Shown here: piece after piece, positions 11,614-24,145 of the stretch
Layout: every line of letters begins with the position of its first letter
Position numbering within the stretch: the first letter of the stretch is position 1
From: Corythucha ciliata
Lineage: Eukaryota > Arthropoda > Insecta > Hemiptera > Tingidae
DNA length: 64,000 bases
Assembly (NCBI GenBank): GCA_038030265.1
Contig: CM075943.1
Location: 12,276,001 to 12,340,000, forward strand
Direction: 5' to 3'
Program-made: the position numbers and the translations under genes
Notes under the pieces: generated by a model
What the model was told of the DNA's origin: nothing
Database searches by the model: none
The model's input: only the letters and a program-made list of their open reading frames with translations

Positions 11614-12507
11614 TCATGAAGGAATTAAACCATGCGACTTTACGCGTTTAAGTCTTCGGTACATGCCACTGGTATCAACAAGTTGGGCAGCTTCCTCGTT
11701 GATGTGGCATAAAAGACGGTCCTGATGATTTTTCGCCAATCCTTGAATGACTTCATCGACTGTCATCACTCCCAAGTCATGATGAAGTCTATCGTTCCAA
11801 ACGTACCAAGGAGCATTAACTATGGATCTGAGTAGGTTTTTTTGAAAGCCTTGTATAATTTTACGATTTGATTGGGCGGTGCATCCCCACAGTTGGGCAC
11901 CATGAGTCCATACTGGTCGCAGGACTTGTTTGTACAATGTTATTTTGTTTTGGATAGACAGTTTTGAGTGCCTACCCACGATCCAGTACATATTTCGGAA
12001 TTTGATGTTGAGCTCAGCTCTCTTCTTCTTCACATGCTCTTTCGAACAGAGCTTTGCATCCAGGGTCATCCCTAAGTACTTGGCTTGGTTGGAATACGGA
12101 AGCTCTTTGTTATTGAGATACGCCGGTATGTAGTTTATCGGCCTATTGGTGAAATCCACGTGTACCGATTTCGTCTCATTCATTTTGATTCTCCACCTCA
12201 CTGCCCATCTGTGAACGCTGGAGTGTGTTTGATTCAGTTCTCGAACTAAGCTCTGGTTGTCTTCGCCGACTGCAAGCAATGCTGTATCATCCGCAAATGT
12301 TGCAGTGATGATGTCGCTATTTTCCGGGAGGTCACCAGTGTACATTAGGTACAGTATTGGACCTTGTACACTACTCTGAGGGACTCCTGCTTCAATTGGT
12401 TTCAGATCTGAATATTTATCAATCTGCTTCACCCGAAAGTATCGTTCTGAGAGATACGAATCCAGTAGCTCTACGTATCTATATGGCAACATTTTCTTCA
12501 ACTTATA
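11614..12507 (-). pseudogene. Jockey-like ORF2, C-terminal half (RT palm end and C-terminal domain)
   Basis: Reading from 12,507 down, the frame resumes inside the RT domain with YKLKKMLPYRYVELLDSYLS. It then shows GVPQSSVQGPILYLMY (expected GVPQGSVLGP, so the motif is altered) and the catalytic FADD box near 12,283-12,297. It continues through a thumb region to the WTHGAQLWGC block and ends at about 11,614. Residues upstream of YKLKK in this open frame are translated piggyBac terminal sequence, not retrotransposon protein. The neighbouring half of the gene lies beyond the piggyBac at 15,311 and above. Confidence 0.75.
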
Positions 12508-15306
12508 CCTTCGCACACACGCGCTGGTGTAAAAAGTACACACCATTCTGTTTTCTTTGTATTCATTTTTCAATTTCCCGTTATTCAGCGCTTCACCCAC
12601 GCTCTATTCCTTCATTGAACTGTTATCTTTTTATAACCTGCATTTTTTCCCTCATATCTCAAGTCTTCAGTATATTTCCGGTCGTTGAAGGGAAAATATT
12701 GCTCTGTGTACAAAATAAACCGCGCGGGTACTCTTGGAATGCGACTTGTTTGTTGGTAGAAAGCACCATATAGGAGACATGTAAGTCCCGAAAATAAGTT
12801 TACACTCATTCTAACATATTTTGACCATTGTGTTCGGTGATTAAAGCAATGTCATTCTTCAATTTAGGGCGAAAATGATCGCAATGGGGAACTTGCACAT
12901 TTTTCAAAAGTTGGTGTTGCTTAAAGAAGGCTCTTCCACAAGTCTATTGCTCACATTAAACTTTGAAATAAGTCAAGGATGTTTTTTTAGGGAATTTTTA
13001 AAAATTTTGAGTGGGGGTTCGATTACGTAAAAACTTACTTATTGAAATGGATGATGCGGGGAAGAGGGGGTTAGACGAGTTTAATGGGGGGACATTTTTC
13101 ATGTTATTTGTAAACAAACAATTTTAGAGTTCCCTCAAATACTTCACAAGTAAGTATTTACGTCATTTCCCCTCGCACCATCCATCCTCTTCTGAAGAAC
13201 TTTGAACCTTTTTTAAAAATCTTAAAACGCACCAATCGGGTTGCAACTTCCGTTGTTATCCTTCAGTTCACGGGTCAAATCACCGGTATGCTTTTCTACT
13301 CAATCTGAGATTCATGCAAGTTCCCCATTGACGACATCCCAAGCGTCCTTGCTGAACTCGATGAGGAAGAGGTCAAACAACAAGATGAAGAGATTCCTCT
13401 TGCTGAAAGTGATGATGACTTGAGCGACGAACACATTGAGGAAGATATACACGATTCCGCATCTGACATTGATGTTACATCCGATGAAGAGCCCGTTGAA
13501 GTCGCTAGCACCGAAGAAGACTCTTATGTTGGTAAGGACAATATGACGAAATGTAGTAAAAGTCCTCTTAGCTCATCAAAAACTAAAAAAAAGAATATAG
13601 TGAAATCGAAGCCCGGAATAACTCGGTACGCTGAAGATGCCACTGACGAAATCAGTTCCTTCCAAAAGTTTCTCACCATAGAAATGATTGACGAAATTGT
13701 GCAACATACAAACTCCCACATTCAGGCTCAACAAGCAAAATATTCGAGAGAACGGGTCTGCAAGGAAACTTCGAGAGAAGAAATTATGGCACTAATTGGA
13801 CTTTTGTTCCTCATTGGCGAAAAAAAGACTAGCCGTTCAAACGTCGAGGAACTGTGGACGGCAGATGGGACAGGCATCCAAGCAGTGAGATCGACTTTCG
13901 GTAGAAACCGATTCGCCTTTCTTCTAGCTGCGCTTCGTTTCGATGACAAAAAAACTCGACCTGAGAGACGAAAAACTGATAAATTGGCGTGTATTCGATG
14001 GATTTTTGACAATTTTGTTGAAAATTTCAGGCGCGCTTTTTCTCCAACGGATAACGTGACTATTGACGAGATGCTGCACCCATTTCGAGGCCGCTGCTCG
14101 TTTATCCAATATATCCCAAGCAAGCCCGCTAAATACGGTGTGAAAATGTTTGCGATGTGTGACTCTTCGAACTTCTACACCGTGAATCTAGAGGTTTACG
14201 TTGGCAAACAACCAGAAGGGCCCTACGAGTCATCAAACTCATCGGCCGACATAGTAAAACGCCTCGTGAGACCGATTCTAAAGTCTGGTAGAAACGTTAC
14301 AACAGACAATTGGTACACCAGCGTGCCGTTAGCGGAGTACCTTTTAGGGGAAAACCTCACCCTTCTCGGTACTTTGAAAAAAAATAAAAGGGAAATTCCA
14401 CCTGAGTTCTTGCCTCACAAGAATAAACAGGTAGGAACAAGCCTATTCGGCTTTCACAAGGATTATACTCTCGTTTCCTTCACGCCAAAGAAAAAGAAAT
14501 CAGTAATTCTTCTTTCCTCCACCCACAGCCGCGGGGACATTGATGGTAAAACTGGAAAACCAGTGATGATTTTGGACTACAATGCCACGAAAGGGGGTGT
14601 TGACACCGTGGACAAAATGTGTGCTGCATATTCAGTGGCTCGAGGCACCCGGAGGTGGCCAATGGTCGTGTTTTTCTCCCTGATCAACATAGCCGGAATC
14701 AATGCCAGAATCATCCATGCGTATGCGAAACCGTCGACAGCCAGCGTCAAGCCAAGACGGTTTTTTATTCGAAATTTGGCGTTAGCTCTGATGAAAGCAC
14801 ATTTAACTTCCAGAGCGCAAATAAAGAGCTTTCCTGCAGATATTTCGGGATTCTTGAAAAGATTCGCTGAGCCTGAAGAACCCAGCTCTAGCGCCCAGCC
14901 GGCGGCGAAGAAAAAGCATGGCCGTTGCCAAATGTGCATCCGAAGAGATAGAAATTCGTCCACAAGCAGAACATGCGGCACCTGTCTTCGATTCGTGTGC
15001 AAGGACCACTCTCTTCTTGAAGTGGTGTGCAAACTTTGCAAGGACGTTTAGTAAGCACAGCTAGTGTTTTTCATTGCTGTCAAGTGTTCATTTTGTATAT
15101 GCACCTATAACGTATGTATATGTATGTATAATGTGTTAATTTTGTCTTTGAACTTTTTTATATTCAAGAAACAATAAAAACAACATGAATATTTTTTACC
15201 ATGCGTAACAATAATTGAACACCCTGACAAATTAATTTTGGCGGTGGTGTAAAAATTACAACACGCGTGTGAACTTGATTTGAAAATAGGCGCGTGCGTT
15301 TGAAGG
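12508..15306 (+). mobile_element. piggyBac transposon A, inserted in retrotransposon A
   Basis: The element runs from CCTTCGCACACACGCGC at 12,508 to an inverted counterpart ending at 15,306, whose reverse complement reads CCTTCAAACGCACGCGCC. The right flank is a clear TTAA (15,307-15,310). The left flank is TTATA, so one target copy appears mutated. Boundaries are supported by the host gene: the RT coding sequence stops at LWHDGL on one side and resumes at YKLKK on the other. At 2.8 kb it has the usual piggyBac size. The transposase reads on the plus strand, opposite to its host retrotransposon. A possible poly(A) signal AATAAA is at 15,173. Confidence 0.8.
13309..15051 (+). CDS. piggyBac transposase (start not resolved)
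   Basis: DDE/D transposase for cut-and-paste movement at TTAA sites. Counting from the TTG codon at 13,420, the acidic triad is intact: D216 in VTIDEML, D296 in NVTTDNWYT, D395 in KGGVDTVDK. The N-terminus is acidic, as is common in the family. The C-terminus carries a cysteine-rich zinc-binding region (CQMC, CGTC, CKDH and CKLC-type pairs). The frame is open from 13,309, just after a TGA, but contains no ATG before the acidic region; the next in-frame ATG is well inside the protein. Either an upstream exon joins at an acceptor near 13,320 (GCAAG/T) or the true start is lost. There is no internal stop over more than 540 codons, so this is the best-preserved transposase in the window. Confidence 0.85.
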   Translation, partial: DSCKFPIDDIPSVLAELDEEEVKQQDEEIPLAESDDDLSDEHIEEDIHDSASDIDVTSDEEPVEVASTEEDSYVGKDNMTKCSKSPLSSSKTKKKNIVKSKPGITRYAEDATDEISSFQKFLTIEMIDEIVQHTNSHIQAQQAKYSRERVCKETSREEIMALIGLLFLIGEKKTSRSNVEELWTADGTGIQAVRSTFGRNRFAFLLAALRFDDKKTRPERRKTDKLACIRWIFDNFVENFRRAFSPTDNVTIDEMLHPFRGRCSFIQYIPSKPAKYGVKMFAMCDSSNFYTVNLEVYVGKQPEGPYESSNSSADIVKRLVRPILKSGRNVTTDNWYTSVPLAEYLLGENLTLLGTLKKNKREIPPEFLPHKNKQVGTSLFGFHKDYTLVSFTPKKKKSVILLSSTHSRGDIDGKTGKPVMILDYNATKGGVDTVDKMCAAYSVARGTRRWPMVVFFSLINIAGINARIIHAYAKPSTASVKPRRFFIRNLALALMKAHLTSRAQIKSFPADISGFLKRFAEPEEPSSSAQPAAKKKHGRCQMCIRRDRNSSTSRTCGTCLRFVCKDHSLLEVVCKLCKDV

Positions 15307-15310
15307 TTAA

Positions 15311-15990
15311 GTCCGTCATGCCATAATTTGTCGAAGGCCTGCAACACATTAGAAAAGCTGCTGAACAGACAATTCTTTCTTTCAATGCTCTTTCTTTAAC
15401 GTTGACGATTTTGTGTACCTGATCAAGTGTAGAGTGACTTCTCTGCGAAACCCAAACTGACGATTAGGTATTAGCTTCCGAGCCTCGATTATTTTAATCA
15501 ATATTTTACCAAGGAGCTTCTCGAAGAGCTTGGACATGACCGGTAGCAGCGAGATAGGCCTGTACGACATCAATTCTTCCGGCTGCTTCCCTGGCTTGGG
15601 AAGCATGATTATTTCAGCAACTTTCCATAGCCTTGGGACCTTTCGTTGATGAAAAGCTACATTGATTAGCTGCATAATTTTTCTAATCGCTTTTCTCGGA
15701 AGTTGCTGAAGAGTTTCTCCTGTAATCCCGTCAAAACAGGGAGCCTTTTCAGGCTTCATTTCTTTTTTAATCACCTGAGAGATCTCTTTACACGTGACCG
15801 GTGGGATACGCTCGTCAGCATCTATCCCTTGGATTTCCGGCAATGGTTGATTTGTGTCGCCTTGCTTGTTTGGCGTGAATATTTGCATTTGGTGCTCAGC
15901 AAACACATTTGCTTTCTCCTGGTCATCCTTGATCCATTTTCCATCCTTTCCTTTGATGGGACAAACTTGTATTGTAGGTATTTTTAAGTG
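15311..15990 (-). pseudogene. Jockey-like ORF2, N-terminal half of reverse transcriptase
   Basis: Minus-strand frames give DGITGETLQQLP, a WKVAEIIMLPKPGK block and YRPISLLPVMSKLFEKLL, all typical of Jockey-group RT fingers. A frameshift near 15,385 is followed by FLNVLQAFDKLWHDGL, the motif A region in which the usual LD is replaced (FLN in place of FLD). The coding sequence stops at 15,311, where piggyBac A was inserted. Confidence 0.75.
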
Positions 15991-16123
15991 TTGCTTTCCC
16001 TAGCGAGTACTCAGTATGATGATCGCTGGCCAGCTCGTTCAGTTGAACCTATACCGTGTCCTGATGCAGCTCTTTCAGTATGATCCTGAGCTCTTCCTTC
16101 AACTTGTTCCATTCCGCTTTGGC

Positions 16124-17048
16124 TCACGGATCTCTCGTGGTTTGCCATTTTTTCCTGGCTTTACGTTTTTCTTTGACCAGCTCAATAATTTCTCTTGGAT
16201 AGTGAAACCCTTGAAGCTTTCTCTTTACAGTTGGCGTGCTGTCCATGGCAACCTGTTGTATAAGTAAAGTCAGTTGCTCAACTTCGTCATTCATGTTCTC
16301 TTCCTCGTTGATTTGAGACCCAACATCCACTAAACCACCGAGTTGCACGCTGAATGAATTCCAGTCTGTCTTACGATTGGTTAACGCAGACGATCTGATT
16401 TGTCGCAATATCACTTTTTCACTCAGTGTGAGTAGCACCGCAGAATGATCTGAACTCAAATCGTTGTTTTCTTCTACTAATATGTAACTTGACCCGATGT
16501 TTTTACTTAGGTATAAAAGTCAATTAAGTCAGGTACCTTATTCATATCTGCTGGCCAATAAGTAGGCTTGCCAGTTGAATGCGTTTCACATCCCTCCTCC
16601 AACACTGCTTGTCGAAGTGTTCTTACTTTCGGATTGACAATTCTCGAGCCCCACATAGTATGCTTAGCGTTCAATTCCCCTCCCATGATGAATCGACCCC
16701 CAAGCTGGGAAAATGTATCCTTACATTCTCTGACTTGAACGGCGTACCTAGGAGGAAAGTAGACACTGGCTAGCACACAGCTGTACCTGTGCCTGTTTCC
16801 ATCTTTGCACGTTCCTGATGGCATATGTTTTATTTTATTATTACAGCGCTCCCCCCTCTCGCGGAGGTGCTTAGATGGGTCGCATGGTAGCATTTGTAAT
16901 TTTTCATCCTGAGGAATGATTCGTTAGTGAAATGAGTTTCCGAGACAAGGCAAACGTCAACTTTGTTGATTTCCATTGCAATTTGCAATTCCTTCTTACG
17001 CAAATGAAGGCCATTTGCATTCCAGCAAATAATTTTGATATTATTCAT
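16124..17048 (-). pseudogene. Jockey-like ORF2, apurinic endonuclease domain
   Basis: Starts at 17,048 with MNNIKIICWNANGL, which matches the beginning of the exonuclease-endonuclease-phosphatase domain. SETHF and GGSAVIIK follow, then a frame break near 16,850-16,890. The next segment has YFPPRYAVQ and GGELNAKHTMWGSR, where the family normally has GGDFNAKH, so a catalytic-site Asp is Glu here. The last segment has the SSDHSAVLL motif near 16,455. These are three frames of one decayed domain. Confidence 0.75.
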
Positions 17049-18348
17049 CGTCTATGTGGTTTTTTAGTTGGCCTACCTGTCTTAGCATTGCTGTTGCTCT
17101 CGAGCATCGTTAGGCGCTTCTTAATACCGAAGTTATCATTTTTAATTTCTTCAAACATCCCAATCATTTGCTGAAGCAGTTGGCTTGATGTTTTGTTTTC
17201 TTTTTTGCTTTGCGCATTATTGACAACTTTCGAATATGTCAGCTGCGTCTTTGGGTTCACCAATGTGCCCTTTGGCGTCTTCAGCGATTCCTTAGGTTGC
17301 TCTACTTTTCTTTGATCCCACGCCATTTTTTGTCTTTCTGTAGATGGTGGATTTGTCACCATACTTTTTTAACACTCGTCCTGGCTTCCTGGACTTTAAC
17401 CGCTACCGAGCAGCCTCTGTAGTTCGCAGTGTGACCACTTTTCCCGCAATTCACACACTTTATGACCTCCTCCAACTTCTTGGTGCATTCCTTAGTGTCG
17501 TGCGAGCCGGCACATTTTACACATCTGAACTTCTCTGACAATATCTCTGAGTATGCCCAAAGGCTTGACATCTTTTGCACTTCAAAGGTTCCACAAGAAT
17601 CTTGGTGTTGAGCAATCGACCGCAATTTCGAAGATTTTTGAGACATCTACCTTGCTGTCGAATTCCACCTCACACATATTGAGTGGTTCCTTAGTCCTCC
17701 AGGTAAGCTTTCTGGTGACTCTCAGCGGCTTGACGTTATAACTTTCCAAGATGCTGTCCATTATTTCGGACTCCTCGTACTGCTTGTGAACTCCTTTCAC
17801 CATTACTCTAATCAGTCTGTCCTGCTTAGACTCGTACGAGTGAAAACTTATTTTGCCTTCCTAAATGCAGGAATTGACTCAGTTAACTCCGCATAAATTT
17901 GTGGTGGTTTACGATGAACCGTATCTTTCATTTTTTCCCCAATCTGCTGCGTAGATGTTCGGTTCGGGGAGATGTGCTTTGCTTCTTCCTTTTCCGGCTT
18001 GAAGTCCTGATACTCCATAGCCCCGTTTCTCTTGCAAGCTCTTCTTCGTCCGTATAATATTCAGTATTCTCTGAAGGCTTAGTATTTATATTATCATTGG
18101 AGTTTTCACCTACCTTCCTCATAATGTTCGCATAAAGATAGAATCATATTATAGAGCTCGTTAAAAGCCACGTTAATGTTTTCATCTTGAATCCTAAACG
18201 TTGCAGTTGTCGCAAGATGTTGCACAACTGCAAGCTTAATTTTTTCCACAATTTCCGCTAACACTCCCGCTGAGGAACAACCGGTATCCCCTTCATCGCC
18301 CATCACTGTAAAATGTAGGTCACCACTCCATGTCGAAATATTATGCAT
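17045..18348 (-). pseudogene. Jockey-like ORF1 (gag-like) with CCHC knuckles
   Basis: Four overlapping minus-strand frames make up a decayed gag-like ORF1. The segment at 17,356-17,646 carries zinc-knuckle spacing (CVKCAGSHDTKEC and CVNCGKSGHTANYRGC). Upstream of it, 17,582-17,803 has a PLRVTRKLTWRTKEP region as in Jockey-group gag proteins. The first frames (18,348-17,928) are low-similarity N-terminus. The C-terminal part (17,362-17,045) is basic and overlaps the EN start by four bases. Frameshifts separate all segments. Confidence 0.65.
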
Positions 18349-18419
18349 TATTTTTTAATTTTCTTGAGAGTTCCAACGTTGTTTACTGATTGAAGGTTCA
18401 AGAAAGTCGCCCTAAAAAT

Positions 18420-21400
18420 GGCTACATGGTGGATTGAGGGTGTCATGTTTTAGGTTTCGTCGTCGAACGCCGGGTTTTCGCCGGTTTAATAGCGTTCTAC
18501 CTGGAATTTTCGTGCGCAATTTACAGTTTTACTGTTAAATAGCTAGTTTCATCCTCCCAATGTTGGAGGGGGGGGGGGTCTATCACAAACAGCTTCGTTG
18601 TAGAATGTCGGAATTTCACGATTTCCTCACTTTTAGGAGACGACGAGAGACCAGGGACACGAACGCATCTAGCGCTGCCGGAAGGAGAGGGATCAAGAGG
18701 GGTTTTCAAGCAAGAAACCGTCATTTTTCGCCTTTCAAGAGTCAGACGTGTTTTCGTGCGTGGACTGCCCCGTAAAGACTGTCCTGAAATCTCTGTACAT
18801 TATAGGAAGAGGCTCGGTGCACTCGACTCGATAAAAATCAGCCGAAACCAACGACGTCATAAAACGCTCATTTTGGCCCGATTGATAGGGATGCTGACAC
18901 ATATTGAGTGAGTTTTAGTATGACCCGGCTACATTCCGCATTTGACCATTGTCCGAGGGACTCATAGTCCGCATCCGGCTTAGTTCGATAAACTTGAACT
19001 TGACCTTCCAAGAAAAAGTCCTGGGCACGCCACTTGAAGTGACATCACCAAAACTCAGCGTTCAAGCGTTTTTAGGTCACTTTGGCCCGTTTTCCGGGTT
19101 CACACGAATCTATTTGCGTACCTAGCAATCAACAGCCTTTAAGTCAGAGGAAGCGCCTCGTCAACGCTCAATCTCGCTGCGACAGCCAAAACCACGCCGC
19201 GTCGAAATCTCATTTGTGTGTAACGAGCCTTACAGTCACAAATAAGGTCATAGTTGAAAATAATAGCGTTCAAAAATAACCATTTTGGGCAATCGTAACA
19301 CAGAGAATGTCTGGGAATTCATAAATGACATTTTTTAAGTCTGCGGTTGACGGCTTGCGGCTTAGTATAAGGCTATAAGGGAAGTAGGCGAGACAACTGC
19401 TATCCTATTCTCAGAGCCCACCACTTACTATCACACCCTCCATCAAGGAACCCTCCTAACTCGGTTAATTGCTTCATTTGAAGCCGTCCAAACTGCTCTT
19501 GTATACCACTTCAACCGTCTTAACTACTCTCTTGAGCTGAGTATAAACGTGAGAATTGGCTCTTTTGAAGAATCCTCCCCCTACTCATCATTAAACGAGT
19601 GTCATTCCGTGTAGGCCTTCATGCTTCTCGTAAAGCCACTGCTTATTTTTCAGCCTGCATTTCGACAAGTGTGCCACCGTGGAACAGACAGTTCGCGCTT
19701 TTACAAGATTTATTAAAAACTCTTGCTTTTGCGACTATAAGTGTTATAAAAGAGGACGCATATTTCTCACCACCCTTAGGGGGTGGTTTCTGAGTTATCT
19801 TTGTAAACAGAGGAGCGGTGATTTTTTTTTTCCTTTTCTCTCGAGCCCTTCACCACTCCACGCCCGGCCAACCTTAATCTATTGCAGATGGTAAAGAGGT
19901 TCGGCCTCCCTTCTTACTTGTCCGGATATATAGTCTTATTATACGCAGCATTTCATGACTTGACTCGCTTGGGACTCGTTACTCCTGCTCACAATTGTTC
20001 CTTTTTTTTCACCCTCCTTTCCACCAACTACCCCATGTGTTTCATCCCTCTTTTTTTTTTTTTTTTTGAGAATGTAAGCGGAAGTTTTTTTCGTGTATAA
20101 GATCCTTCAACTCTAAAAAGACGCAGCCTTTTAATTTGTTTGGCAAACACCTTGGAAGCCTTTGATAAATTTTAAAGTTCGCTCTATATGGAGGTTAATT
20201 AAACCGGTTTAATTTGACTTGGCCATGGGTAAAGGCTTGAAACGATGTGTGCACGCCCGTGCCTCTCCCTTTTCTACCTTCGTCGGTCCATTTAAGACTT
20301 TGAAGACGCCCCCAAGCGAACAACGAAGGCCAAGGTAATTAGGTTGGATGTGTGCAGAGAAGCCTCGTAGACTTTTCGCCGCCCCTCCCCCATTCTCCCT
20401 CTCCCGCACTTAACTCCGTTACTGCATAAATATTTAGGGCAAGAGGACTAATCCGAAGAGGAGGCTGAAACCAAGAGAAGCGAGAGTTCAGTAATGGAAT
20501 ACATTGCAGTAATTACATTATGCATAATTATGTTTTCCGCACGATTGTGCCGTTCCGGACTAGTTGAACTGTGCTATGGGTTGTGGATTATGGTGAGAGG
20601 TATGAAGGGGGGGGGGGAATTGTGGGTGTGAGGTGGTCCCTTGTTAATTGCGCTTTCACTGCAATGAAAAGGCCCGGTCCTCTGGTGTTGGACTTGAATG
20701 AGAGGTGGAGGGGAATCGTATACGGGAAACGAGGCCGAAGGGAAGTTCTGAAGCGGTTCGCTTTAAATCCTAGATTTAATTATCGGTTTTGAAGCTGTTT
20801 TAGGACACTTATTGTTGTAACGACACGGTCGTTTAATGTGCTTTTAACCGCTAAGCGTCGGCGGAAAACGTTCTATGCTGCCCTGTGGTGCATTATTCTG
20901 TTCACCCATAGAAATATTCCGTTTTGTTTTAATAATAACAATCTAAGGAGAAGGGAACACCCTCTCACCCCTCCCGCAGTTAGCCAAACAATGAATCCTC
21001 TTCGAAATACGTAATTAAACTTTAATTGGTCCCCCTACTAAAATAAATAAATAACCTTCTGCTAAACTATTTCAATTCCTTGTCATGTATATTGAAAAGG
21101 GTTCATGTCCCCCGCCACGAAACACGCAAGGATGGACAGTAAATAATAGTAAATAGCACCAGAGTGAATATAACGGTGTGGAACAAATAAAGGTGCATAT
21201 GGAAACTACAATTATTGCGACTGTAGGTGTAAAAACAAATAGGAGCCGCAGATATTTAGCCCCTAGCACCCCCCCCCCCACACACACACACATTCACCAT
21301 ATAACAGCACTCACTGCTCAACTTCACCCACACGGCTCGCTCTCTTTCGACCCTTTTATGCCTGTACCAACTGTCACATTTTATAGTAGTGGGTTTCGCG

Positions 21401-22370
21401 AGGGAATTTATTATCAGGATAGTTTGTGGTTGTGTTGTATAGTGTATAAGTGTGCAGCAATGGGGGTGAATTTTAAACAAAACAAAACATAAAAAACAAA
21501 AATTCAAACGTAAAATGGAGGGTAAACTTTTACAGAGCAGAAAATAAAAATTAAGGACCGCCGTGAGAGGTTTTAAAAACTACATTTTATTTAATGTTCT
21601 TTAAAAAAAAATTAAATCTATTTGTTTTAAAATTACAGTATTCAAGAAAAATTATCAAAAAAGGTACACCTCTTTGTCTGGGTGCCCGAAGAGACTTTTG
21701 CCATGTCCCCAACACCTCCCCCTGAGTTCATTTTCGGTCTTTGTTTGATGGTTGTGATTCATTCCACAAAAAATGCCATTTGCTGCAGAGAATCAATAAA
21801 GCAGGATATTAATTCAGGCCAAAACGCAAGGTAACCAACTGCTAAATATGTCAATTTCCTGAAGGAACTCGAAACTTAAACCCAAAGAAGCCAAAATCAA
21901 AATGTGCACCTATTTAAATTGATCCATAGCGTGAGGTTTGATTCCATAAGTGTCAAATCCATTAAATTAGGACATTGAAAGAGTTCTGAGAGTGCCAATC
22001 ATCCGCAAAAGGGCTTTGAATACGCCCAACCGATCGCTTTGTGTAATGTATGCAGAGTGTAGTTGTTCATGAAGGGTTCTCTGCTTGAAGGACAAGGAAA
22101 AAGACTGCAAATAAAGAACATTAACGTTTAGCGGCTGTGCTACCCTAGCACCCAGAACCCATTATAGACAGCCGCCCATTATGAACCCTGGAACCCATTA
22201 TAAACAACGATTAATCAATGTAGCCGAAGACAGACCTACAGGTGGCAGCGCCGACACTATCAGGAAGTTCAATTCTAACTTTTTCACTATAATAATCAGT
22301 TTCCAGGCTACTTTGGAACTTCCTAAGAAAAAAATGAAAAGTAATGTAGAAGATAATTATTGATAGTTTG
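18420..22370. other. No gene recognised
   Basis: About 4 kb in which I see no domain, RNA gene or clear repeat. There is a G run near 18,568, T runs near 19,820 and 20,050, and a CA run near 21,281-21,293. Open frames are short and look like chance. Confidence 0.4.
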
Positions 22371-24145
22371 ACAGTTTTGAACGTCGAAATCGACAGTTTC
22401 AAGGGCAAATATCACAGTTAATAGGACAAAATTCAGTGTTGAATGACGAAATATTCATTTCCAGGGCGAAATTGGCAGTTCCAAGGTCGAAATTGACATT
22501 TTTATTAAGAAAGCCCTTGTTTACGCCAGTGCGATCATCAATTTAAAAAAATCCACCCCTCCTCCCTTTACTATTTATACGTAGCCCTTTGGCCCAGGAA
22601 AAGGCTGTGATTAGTTCTTTCCTTGACGCTTGTCAGACCCAGACCACGATTGTGCTGTTGTCGTAATTAATTAACGTAAAGTCCCTGTGTGCTCGCTAAT
22701 TAAGTACTAAGGCTCGATTCTATGGCTTTCTCCGGAGCAAACGTCACCCTCAGCCGGGCCCGCCACTACTTCAACGGTGAGTCGTACTAAATTTATTAGC
22801 GAGCCCTCCATTCTTTCTCAACAAACATTAACGCCCTTATATTTCCGGAAGGAAATAGACAGTTTCCGAGTCTTCGTTACAGTTTCCGGAATGAAATTGG
22901 CATCAGTTCCAAGAAAGCAATTGACAGTTTACATGACAAAATTGAACGTTTCAAGGATGAAATTGACAGTTTTCAATGACAAAATTGACCATTTCAAAGA
23001 CGAATTTGACAGTTTGGAGGACGATATTGTTAGCTGTGAATGACGAAATTGACACTCATACAGAATGAAATGAGGAAGTAAAATCACTGGAAACATTTTT
23101 TTTCGGAAGAAAATGACTAAATATGACCACAGGAATTGAATATTAGTGCGTAAACGATTGATTTCGATTCATAGCGAAATAATAAAACTTGCCAATTTTT
23201 TTTGTTACCTTAAACGGCCGGTCTGTGACTCGTGACGTAGTTAAGGGGTTGTGACCCGTCCCAACCCTCCGCATCATGACTGTTATCATGTTTTGCCATC
23301 CCATTCTCTTAAGTCCAATTGTTTGATTTGTGGGAAGCTATTGTGAAGGACATGCGAATGCTGTTATTACGTCATCAGTCTACCTAACCCATATTTCAAA
23401 TGGTTCCCGCAACCCAATAGTTTTAAAAATTAATAAAAAAATGTAGGGCCTGATTCAATTTGAACAGATCGTGTTTTCATGAGTTTTGGTACCCAAGCTA
23501 TCACGACAGCATGATTTTGGAAAATTTGTTACTTCCTCATTGGCAGTTTTGAATAACGAAATCAACCTTTATTTCAGCATGAAGTTGACAGATTCAAATA
23601 CAAATTGGACAGTATTGGGGGACGATATTGGTAGTTTTCAACGACGAAATTGACATTTTAGAAGATGAAATTGACAGTTTGTAAGACAAAATTGACTGTC
23701 TTGAATGACGAAATCGACATTTCAAGTATGAATCTGTTTGGTTCAAGGACGAAATTGACAGTACCGAAAACCAATTTGGCAGTTTCAAAGACGAACTTGA
23801 CAGTTTAGAGGACGATATTGGTAGTTTTTAATAGCGAAACTGACATTTTAGAATACGAAATTGGATTGACAGTACATAATACAAAATTGAGTCTTGAGTG
23901 ACAAATTGACATTTCCAGTATGAAACTGACATGTTCAAGGACGAAGTTTACAGTTTGGAAAATGAAATTGCGACGATTTTGAACGACGAAATAGACGTTT
24001 ATTGAATGAAATTGACAGTTCCAAGGACAAAATTGACCGTTTTTATGACGAAATTCAGTCTTGAACGACGAAATTGTCATTTCCAAGACAACATTGGCAG
24101 TTCCAAGGTTGAAATTGACAATTTCGAAACGAAATTAACAATTTT
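22370..24145 (+). repeat. Degenerate ~30-bp tandem repeat, family 3 (three patches)
   Basis: Patches at about 22,370-22,520, 22,850-23,060 and 23,540-24,145 repeat words like GACGAAATTGACAGTTTCAA at 27-31-base spacing. Typical neighbours are AAGGACGAAATTGAC and GATGAAATTGACAGTTT. The intervening DNA (22,520-22,850, 23,060-23,540) is unrelated unique-looking sequence. Open frames on both strands here are repeat translations. Confidence 0.7.

Larger units (their letters stand above)
11417..18360 (-). mobile_element. Jockey-like non-LTR retrotransposon A, degraded and split by piggyBac A
   Basis: On the minus strand the order is gag-like ORF1 (18,348-17,045), endonuclease (17,048-16,124), reverse transcriptase (about 15,990-15,311), an inserted piggyBac (15,306-12,508), then the rest of the reverse transcriptase and the C-terminal domain (12,507-11,614). 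The 3' end carries an A-rich tail of AAATAAAT-type words (11,417-11,460 read on the minus strand). The order gag, EN, RT with no RNase H, and sequence features such as FADDTALLAV and the conserved post-RT WT.G.QLWGC block, fit the Jockey group. Many frameshifts and stops show it is an old inactive copy. I could not find its target duplication. Confidence 0.75.

Noticed and set aside
13296..15041. Long minus-strand frames under piggyBac A
   Set aside because: Antisense shadows of the transposase; no domain and no independent start context.
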